A stretch of DNA of 64,000 nt, from NCBI RefSeq assembly GCF_000400995.2, contig NZ_DF238950.1, positions 244,702 through 308,701 on the forward strand, in the 5' to 3' direction. The position numbers and the translations under genes are program-made. The notes under the pieces were generated by a model that saw only the letters and a list, made by a program, of their open reading frames with translations, was not told the origin of the DNA and did no database searches. The DNA is from Acidovorax sp. MR-S7. GTDB taxonomy: Bacteria > Pseudomonadota > Gammaproteobacteria > Burkholderiales > Burkholderiaceae_C. Shown here in pieces: positions 58,967 through 64,000 of this stretch (position 1 is the first letter of the stretch; the number at the start of each line of letters is the position of its first letter).

Positions 58967-59723
58967 GCAGGTCCGCCTGTCCAAGCGCCTGGCCGAGCAG
59001 TTGCCCTGCTCGCGCCGCGAGGCCGAGCTGTACATCGAAGGCGGCTGGGTGCGCGTGGACGGCGCGGTGGTCGAGGCGCCCGGGGCGCGCGTGCTGCCCG
59101 CCCAGCAGGTGGTGCTGGCCCCCGGCGCGCGGCCCGAGGAGGCGCCGCCCGTCACGCTGATCCTGCACAAGCCGCCCGGCTACGAGGCCGGGCTGGGCGC
59201 GGCTGCGGGCGACGTGCGCGGCAGCCGCAGCCAGGGCGCGCCCGAGGCGCTGACGCTCGTGGGCCCGGACACCCTGCGCACGGAAGGCGGCCCGCCGCCG
59301 CGCGTGCTGCAGCGGCACTTCCGCCAGCTCGAATGCTTCACCCCCCTGCCCACCGAGGCCAGCGGCCTCGTGGTCTATACGCAGGACCGGCGCATGGCGC
59401 GCAAGCTCGCCGAGGACATCGAGACGCTGGAGCAGGAGTGCATCGTCGAGGTGGCGGGCGAGATCGCCCCCGGCGGCCTGCAAAAGCTCTGCCACGGCCT
59501 GAGCTTCAACGGCCGCCCCCTGCCCCCGATCAAGGTGAGCTGGCAGAGCGAGCGGCGCCTGCGCTTCGCGCTCAAGGGCATCCGCCCGGGCCAGATCGGC
59601 GCGATGTGCGAGGCCGTGGGCCTCACCGTAGTCGCCCTGCGGCGCATCCGCATCGGCCGCGTGCCGCTGGCCAAGCTGCCCGAGGGGCACTGGCGCTACC
59701 TGCAGCCCTGGGAACGCTTCTAA
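58959..59723 (+). CDS. RsuA/RluB-family pseudouridine-synthase-like protein, catalytic Asp not seen
   Basis: A 254-residue protein with an N-terminal S4 RNA-binding domain (LSKRLAEQLPCSRREAELYI, GWVRVDGAVV) and a pseudouridine-synthase-like domain: LILHKPPGYEAG, GLVVYTQDRRMARKLAED, QECIVEVAGEI, RRLRFALKGIRPGQIGAMCE and LRRIRIGRVPLAKLPEG. In active members the region before SGLVVYT reads GRLDxDTSGL; here it is CFTPLPTEASGL, so the usual catalytic Asp is absent. It may be an RNA-binding protein without synthase activity. Confidence 0.85.
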   Translation: MTEQVRLSKRLAEQLPCSRREAELYIEGGWVRVDGAVVEAPGARVLPAQQVVLAPGARPEEAPPVTLILHKPPGYEAGLGAAAGDVRGSRSQGAPEALTLVGPDTLRTEGGPPPRVLQRHFRQLECFTPLPTEASGLVVYTQDRRMARKLAEDIETLEQECIVEVAGEIAPGGLQKLCHGLSFNGRPLPPIKVSWQSERRLRFALKGIRPGQIGAMCEAVGLTVVALRRIRIGRVPLAKLPEGHWRYLQPWERF

Positions 59724-59772
59724 AAACATAGCTGCCCGCGCTTGCTGGTCGGGCGCTGGAGCCTCTTTTTCC
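59720..59772. repeat. palindromic repeat family 1 at the stop of the RsuA-like gene
   Basis: TAAAAACATAGCTGCCCGCG, CTTGCTGGTCGGGCGCTGGAG, CCTCTTTTTCC. The TAA stop codon of the gene is the first base triplet of the repeat's A-rich flank. The T5 run gives a terminator-like end on the plus strand. Confidence 0.8.
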
Positions 59773-59831
59773 TCTGATGCACCGCGCGCGGCTACACTGC
59801 GCGCCACCACACACAGGGAGAGAGGGGAAAC

Positions 59832-61091
59832 ATGGACGCACAGACCTTGTCCGACACGGGCGGGCGCACGGGCATGCGCTCGTCGTTCGAGTCGCAGGAC
59901 ATCGAGCCGCACCGGCTGCGCTTCACCGGCAGCGGCGGCGAATACTTCCGCGTGTGGATCGTGAACGTGCTGCTGTCCATCGTCACGCTGGGCTTCTACA
60001 CGCCCTGGGCGCGGCGGCGCACGGCGCAGTATTTCTACGGTCACACGCTGGTGGCCGGCAGCCCGCTGGAGTTCACCGCCCAGCAGCGACGCATGGTGGT
60101 GGGCTTCCTGGTGGTGGCGCTGCTCACGCTGGCCTACAACATCGCCTCCAACACCGGGCAGGACGTGGCCGTGGGCCTGTTCATCCTGGGCGGCGCGGCG
60201 CTCGCGCCGCTGATCTGGGGCAGCGCCATGCGCTTTCGCCTGGCCAACACGCGCTGGCGCGGCCTGCGCCTGGCCTTCACCGCGAACTGGCGCGAGGTGT
60301 ATACCGCCAGCTGGCCCGTGTTCGCGCTGGCCCTGGTCTGGCTGGCCGTGGCCTGGGGCCTGCAGACGCTGGCGCCGCCCGCCGCGCTGGACGAGGACAC
60401 GGGCCGCAAGCTGCCCACCATCACCGCGCCCATGTGGGGGCTGATGGCGCTGGGGCTGCTGCTGTCGGTGCTGTGCGTCATCCGCCTGGAGTTCAACTAC
60501 CGCAGCCTGCTGGTGCTGCGCTCGCGCATCGGCGATGAGCCCGGACGCTGGAAGCCGGTGTACCTGGACTTCGTCAAGCTCTGGCTGGCCACGCTGGGGG
60601 TGTTTATCGCCTCCGTGGCGGTGCTGGCCGCCGTGGCCGCGGGGCTGCTGCACGGCTCGTGGGCGCTGTTCAAGGCGCTGGGCCAGGGCGGCGGCATGGG
60701 CCTGGGGCTGTTCCTGCTCATCCTCGCGGGCATCGCTGCGGCGCTGTTCGTGCTGCTGCTGGCCACCGCACCCGCGCGCGCCTACCGCGAGGCCGCGCTG
60801 TTTCGCCTCACCTGGAGCCACATCGGCGTGAGCCGCATCGCCCGCTTCAAGTGCCAGCTGCGCGTGGGCGCCTACATCCTGCTGCGGCTGCGCAACATGC
60901 TGCTCACGCTCGTCACGCTGGGCTTCTTCCGGCCGTTCGCCATGGTGAGCGAATACCGCATGAAGCTCGAATCCGTCACGCTGTACGTCAAGGGCGGCGT
61001 GGACCAGGTGGCCGGCCGCCTCGGGCGCCAGCAGCCCGGCGGCATCGGCGACGCGCTGGCCGACGCGGCCGGCCTCGACCTGATCGGATGA
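59832..61091 (+). CDS. DUF898 (YjgN-like) multipass membrane protein
   Basis: A 419-residue protein of the DUF898 family with about seven hydrophobic segments. Repeated family motifs are seen twice: NVLLSIVTLGFYTPWARRRT near the start and RNMLLTLVTLGFFRPFAMV near the end, and GSAMRFRLANTRWRGLRLAF in the middle. ATG is preceded by GGGAGAGAGGGGAAA, a normal ribosome site, and TACACT at 59793-59798 is a possible minus-10. Function unknown; its operon partner is an M48 protease whose ATG overlaps its stop (ATGA). Confidence 0.9.
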   Translation: MDAQTLSDTGGRTGMRSSFESQDIEPHRLRFTGSGGEYFRVWIVNVLLSIVTLGFYTPWARRRTAQYFYGHTLVAGSPLEFTAQQRRMVVGFLVVALLTLAYNIASNTGQDVAVGLFILGGAALAPLIWGSAMRFRLANTRWRGLRLAFTANWREVYTASWPVFALALVWLAVAWGLQTLAPPAALDEDTGRKLPTITAPMWGLMALGLLLSVLCVIRLEFNYRSLLVLRSRIGDEPGRWKPVYLDFVKLWLATLGVFIASVAVLAAVAAGLLHGSWALFKALGQGGGMGLGLFLLILAGIAAALFVLLLATAPARAYREAALFRLTWSHIGVSRIARFKCQLRVGAYILLRLRNMLLTLVTLGFFRPFAMVSEYRMKLESVTLYVKGGVDQVAGRLGRQQPGGIGDALADAAGLDLIG

Positions 61092-62218
61092 CGCCCCTCA
61101 CGCCCCTGCGTGCACGCTGGTTCGATGGCGCCAGCAGCCAGGCCCGCACCGTCCTCGTCGTGCTGGAGCCCGCGCCCGGCGGTCCGCAACTCGCGCTGCA
61201 CGCGCCGGGCCGGCCGCCGCGCCGCTTCGCCCACGGCGCGGTGGAGTGGCCCGAGGAGTGGAACCCGCACCGCCCGCCGCCCCGGCTGGTGGTGGACCTG
61301 GGCGACGGCGGCAGCCTGGAGATCGACGACCCCGCCGCCTGGCAGGCGATGCTCTCCGCCGCGGGCCACCGGCCCGGCCTGGCGCAGCGCATGCAGACGC
61401 GCTGGCCCGTCTTCGCCGCCGTGCTGGTGCTGGCGGCGGCGGGCCTGTTCCTGTTCTACCGGCACGGCACGCCCTGGCTGGCCACCCAGCTCACGCGCCA
61501 CGTGCCGCTGGCCTGGGAGACGGCGCTGTCGCAGCAGGTGCTGCACCAGATGGACGATGGCACGCTCAAGCCCAGCAAGCTCGCCCCCGAGCGCCAGGCC
61601 GAGCTGCGCGCGCGCTTCGACGCGCTGGCGGCGCAGGCGGGCGCCAAGCGCTACGCCGGCTATGCGCCGCCTTACGCTCCTATTTATGCACTGCAGTTCC
61701 GCTCCGGCCTGGGCGCCAACGCCTTCGCGCTGCCCGGCGGCACCGTGGTGGTCACCGACGCGCTGGTCGAAGCCGCGCGCGCGCACCGCCTGGGCGACGA
61801 CGCCATCGCCGGCGTGCTGGCGCACGAGATCGGCCACGTGGCGCATCGGCACACCACGCGCATGGTGGTGGAGCAAGGCGTGCTCAACATCGGGCTGGGG
61901 CTGGCGCTGGGCGACGTGTCGGGGCTGCTGTCCACCGGCGGCTCGCTGCTCACTGGCCTGGCCTACCGCCGCAACCACGAGCGCGAGGCCGACTGCCACG
62001 CGCTCGCGCTGATGCGCGCAGCCGGCCTGCCCACCGCGCCCATGGCCGACCTGCTGCTGGCCATCGCCCAGGAAGGTGCGGCGCGCCGCAAGGGCCAGGA
62101 CGGCCCCGCGCAGGCGCCGCAGGAGGAGGACGGCCTGTGGTCGCTGCTCTCCAGCCACCCCGACACCGCCGCCCGCGCCCGCGAGCTGCGCGCCGGGCAT
62201 GCGCCGTATTGCTCCTGA
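61088..62218 (+). CDS. M48-family metalloprotease
   Basis: A 376-residue membrane-anchored zinc protease. An N-terminal cytoplasmic part of about 105 residues is followed by one membrane helix (about 107-124) and the M48 domain with FALPGGTVVVTDALVE, the zinc motif LAHEIGHVAHRH (HEIGH at 246-250), the third ligand in NHEREADCHALALM and SSHPDTAARARELR. Related to BepA/LoiP/Oma1-type quality-control proteases of the envelope. It is coupled to the DUF898 gene. The TGA stop lies in a palindromic repeat. Confidence 0.93.
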   Translation: MTPLTPLRARWFDGASSQARTVLVVLEPAPGGPQLALHAPGRPPRRFAHGAVEWPEEWNPHRPPPRLVVDLGDGGSLEIDDPAAWQAMLSAAGHRPGLAQRMQTRWPVFAAVLVLAAAGLFLFYRHGTPWLATQLTRHVPLAWETALSQQVLHQMDDGTLKPSKLAPERQAELRARFDALAAQAGAKRYAGYAPPYAPIYALQFRSGLGANAFALPGGTVVVTDALVEAARAHRLGDDAIAGVLAHEIGHVAHRHTTRMVVEQGVLNIGLGLALGDVSGLLSTGGSLLTGLAYRRNHEREADCHALALMRAAGLPTAPMADLLLAIAQEGAARRKGQDGPAQAPQEEDGLWSLLSSHPDTAARARELRAGHAPYCS

Positions 62219-62268
62219 AAAAAGAGCTTCTCGCGCTTGACTGGCAAGCGCTAAAGCCCTTTTTGATT
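62211..62268. repeat. palindromic repeat family 1 between M48 protease gene and rnpB
   Basis: CTCCTGAAAAAAGAGCTTCT, CGCGCTTGACTGGCAAGCGC, TAAAGCCCTTTTTGATTTG. A6 on one side and T5 on the other make it a possible bidirectional terminator for the convergent protease gene and rnpB. It supplies the protease stop codon. Confidence 0.85.
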
Positions 62269-62276
62269 TGAAAAGT

Positions 62277-62618
62277 GTGAAGCCCGCCGATAAGCCGGAT
62301 TCTGTGCACCGCGGTTGCCCGCGGCGTGACCGCCATTACTCTGGGCCGGGGGTCGCCCACCCGGCTCGATGCCACCTACCCGCACACTCCGGGGGCCCCG
62401 TCAACGTGTGCCTACTTGGTGTTGCTGCGCGTAGAGATTGCCCGTTTCACCCCCGGTGGTTTGCCTTCGCAGGCACTCCCCCGGGACTCGTCTCTGTTGC
62501 TCTGATCCTCACCTCGCGGTGGACAGCCGTTAGCTGCTACGCTGCCCTGTGCAGTCCGGACGTTCCTCCAGTGCCTGGTTTCCCAGATCGCACCAGCGGC
62601 GGTCTGGCGGGCTTCACG
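62277..62618 (-). ncRNA. rnpB: RNase P RNA, bacterial type A
   Basis: Catalytic RNA that matures tRNA 5' ends. The minus strand starts GTGAAGCCCGCC and ends GGCGGGCTTCAC, which pair as helix P1. Conserved core blocks are present in order: GAGGAACGTCCGGACTGCAC, AGGGCAGCGTAGCAGCTAAC, GTGAGGATCAGAGCAACAGA, GGCAAACCACCGGGGGTGAA and ATCCGGCTTATCGGCGGGCT. The length of about 342 bases is normal. GATAAT at 62625-62630 is a good minus-10 for it. Confidence 0.97.
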
Positions 62619-62638
62619 GGGGCGATTATCCCACCAGG

Positions 62639-62809
62639 TCAGTGCACCGACGACATCTCGTAGATGTTGTAGGCGATGAGCAGCAGCGCGCCCACGATGC
62701 CCAGCATCATCAGCGCCGGGCCCCAGCGCGACTCGCGCGCGGAAAAGCCGACGAGCATCAGCGCGCAGCTCGCGCCCAGCATGAGCATGGTGGTGTGCAG
62801 CAGGGTCAT
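62639..62809 (-). CDS. small two-helix membrane protein (56 aa)
   Basis: A short ORF with a strong ribosome site (GGAGGCGAAGCG before the ATG). It encodes 56 residues with helices at about 3-21 (LLHTTMLMLGASCALMLVG) and about 28-48 (GPALMMLGIVGALLLIAYNI). The 3' end overlaps the rnpB promoter region. Upstream are GACAAT (62839-62844) as minus-10 and a perfect FNR box. Function unknown. Confidence 0.7.
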   Translation of the reverse strand: MTLLHTTMLMLGASCALMLVGFSARESRWGPALMMLGIVGALLLIAYNIYEMSSVH

Positions 62810-62885
62810 CGCTTCGCCTCCGTGGTCTGTCTGCGGCCATTGTCCCGCGCGCGGAGCCCGCGCGCAGCGGTCGCGCGCGCGGTCC

Positions 62886-62899
62886 TTGATGCGCATCAA
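62886..62899. promoter_or_regulatory. perfect FNR/ANR box between the small membrane protein gene and cysK
   Basis: TTGATGCGCATCAA fits TTGAT-N4-ATCAA completely. Its centre is about 60 bases upstream of the start predicted from GACAAT on the minus strand, the class I spacing, so the small membrane protein gene is the likelier target. It could also act on cysK, 90 bases to the right, where CACAAT at 62946-62951 is a weak minus-10. Confidence 0.7.
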
Positions 62900-62988
62900 G
62901 CGGATCGGGCCATATCGATATAGCCCCGGCGTCGAAGAGGTGGGCCACAATGCGCCGCATTCCCGCCACCACAACCCTCGGAGGTCCG

Positions 62989-63906
62989 ATGAAAGCTGAC
63001 AACATCCTGCATACGATTGGCAACACGCCCCACGTGCGCATCAACCGCCTGTTCGGCCCGGCCGCGCAGGTGTGGGTCAAGTCCGAGCGCTCCAACCCCG
63101 GCGGCTCCATCAAGGACCGCATCGCGCTGGCCATGGTCGAGGAGGCCGAGCGCTCCGGCCAGCTCCAGCCCGGCGGCACCATCATCGAGCCGACCAGCGG
63201 CAACACCGGCGTGGGCCTGGCGCTCGTGGCCGCCGTCAAGGGCTACAAGCTGGTGCTGGTGATGCCCGATAGCATGAGCATCGAGCGCCGCCGCCTCATG
63301 CTGGCCTACGGCGCCAGCTTCGACCTCACGCCCAAGGAAAAGGGCATGAAGGGCGCCATCGCCCGCGCCCAGGAACTGGCCGCGCAGACGCCCGGCGCCT
63401 GGATCCCGCAGCAGTTCGAGAACCCCGCCAACGTCGACGTGCACGCGCGCACCACCGCGCGCGAGATCCTGGCCGACTTCCCCGAGGGGCTCGACGTGCT
63501 CATCACCGGCGTGGGCACGGGCGGCCACCTCACCGGCGTGGGCCGCGTACTCAAGGCCCAGCTCCCGCAGCTCAAGGTGTTCGCCGTGGAGCCCGTGGCC
63601 TCGCCCGTGATCTCCGGCGGCCAGCCGGCGCCCCACCCCATCCAGGGCATCGGCGCGGGCTTCATCCCGAAGAACCTGGACACCAGCCTGCTCGACGGCG
63701 TGATCCAGGTCGACGCCGAGCCCGCGCGCGAATACGCGCGCCGCGCTGCGCGCGAGGAAGGCCTGCTCGTGGGCATCTCCTCGGGCGCCACGCTGGCGGC
63801 CATCGCGCAGAAGCTGCCCGAACTGCCGGCGGGCAGCCGCGTGCTGGGCTTCAACTACGACACGGGCGAGCGCTACCTGTCGGTCGAAGGCTTCCTGCCG
63901 ACCTGA
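62989..63906 (+). CDS. cysK: cysteine synthase A
   Basis: Pyridoxal-phosphate enzyme that makes cysteine from O-acetylserine and sulfide. The 305-residue protein starts [20 protein letters not shown], has the PLP Lys in [12 protein letters not shown], the substrate loop [28 protein letters not shown], the phosphate-binding [13 protein letters not shown] and [11 protein letters not shown] is preceded by CGGAGG. A strong terminator follows. Confidence 0.96.
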   Translation: MKADNILHTIGNTPHVRINRLFGPAAQVWVKSERSNPGGSIKDRIALAMVEEAERSGQLQPGGTIIEPTSGNTGVGLALVAAVKGYKLVLVMPDSMSIERRRLMLAYGASFDLTPKEKGMKGAIARAQELAAQTPGAWIPQQFENPANVDVHARTTAREILADFPEGLDVLITGVGTGGHLTGVGRVLKAQLPQLKVFAVEPVASPVISGGQPAPHPIQGIGAGFIPKNLDTSLLDGVIQVDAEPAREYARRAAREEGLLVGISSGATLAAIAQKLPELPAGSRVLGFNYDTGERYLSVEGFLPT

Positions 63907-63910
63907 CCCC

Positions 63911-63936
63911 CAAGGCCCGCAAGGGCCTTTTCTTTT
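63911..63936 (+). terminator. cysK terminator
   Basis: AAGGCCC-GCAA-GGGCCTT followed by TTCTTTT, a classical intrinsic terminator 6 bases after the cysK stop. Confidence 0.9.
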
Positions 63937-64000
63937 GGCTCTGTCACAAATCTGTGTTGATGACCGGCACTCCGATGGCGTCGAGCAAGAGCTGGCGCGG
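63936..64000 (-). mobile_element. possible end of an insertion sequence, cut by the window
   Basis: Immediately after the cysK terminator the sequence GGCTCTGTCACAAATCTGTG resembles the terminal inverted repeats (GGCTCTGT...) of several IS groups. On the minus strand an open frame comes in from beyond the window and ends PRQLLLDAIGVPVINTDL-stop inside that terminus, as transposase genes often do. The family cannot be assigned from 65 bases. Confidence 0.35.

Overview
The window is a high-GC, densely packed chromosome segment. Its gene content and order (a complete division and cell-wall cluster, hslVU, a one-cysteine DksA, a short BC-BCCP protein, many 4-bp ATGA overlaps) and a dispersed A/T-flanked palindrome with core GCGCTTG-N5-CAAGCGC point to a betaproteobacterium of the family Comamonadaceae (Acidovorax/Alicycliphilus-like). 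The genus cannot be fixed from sequence reading alone. No tRNA, CRISPR array, prophage or intact mobile element was recognised. There is one decayed IS110-type remnant and a possible IS end at the right edge.

Layout. 1-8 kb: a TlpA-type thioredoxin (cut by the window edge), an uncharacterised protein, mpl (murein recycling), aroG with an aromatic-rich leader peptide and attenuator, tldD, rodA and a YqiA-like esterase. 8-15.6 kb: an O-antigen-ligase-like membrane protein, an RNase II/R-type exonuclease, a TonB-like protein, aroE, mtgA, ruvC and an RcnB-like protein. 15.6-27.1 kb: two chemoreceptors flank a catabolic island. On the minus strand the island has pxpA, a fused PxpB-PxpC and a biotin carboxylase-BCCP protein. 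On the plus strand it has a GntR regulator and a TRAP transporter with a sigma54-type promoter and an NtrC-like site. 27-30.3 kb: thiC under a TPP riboswitch, a 58-residue membrane protein and lpxC.

30.7-48.4 kb, all on the minus strand: the dcw cluster in transcription order mraZ-rsmH-ftsL-ftsI-murE-murF-mraY-murD-ftsW-murG-murC-ddl-ftsQ-ftsA-ftsZ. It is nearly gap-free and is preceded by four AGTG direct repeats at exact 10-bp spacing, the expected MraZ operator. 48.5-54.3 kb: hslV-hslU, a STAS-like protein, dksA behind a possible upstream ORF, and a His-rich COG0523 GTPase. 54.4-57 kb: dapF-DUF484-xerC. 57-64 kb: a small protein behind an FNR-like box, a Nudix/metallo-beta-lactamase fusion, a pseudouridine-synthase-like protein lacking the usual Asp, a DUF898 membrane protein, an M48 protease, RNase P RNA, a small two-helix membrane protein facing a perfect FNR box, and cysK.

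How it works together: most genes serve envelope synthesis and division (mpl, rodA, mtgA, dcw, lpxC, dapF) and amino-acid or cofactor supply (aroG, aroE, cysK, thiC). The accessory part with most promise is the TRAP/PxpA/PxpBC/biotin-carboxylase island. Its two fused proteins together have the domain set of a urea carboxylase split in two, under what look like nitrogen-type signals. The other notable regulatory reads are the aroG attenuator, several minus-10 hexamers six bases upstream of start codons (possible leaderless mRNAs), and the palindromic repeat, which supplies stop codons, terminator-like hairpins and in-frame coding segments.
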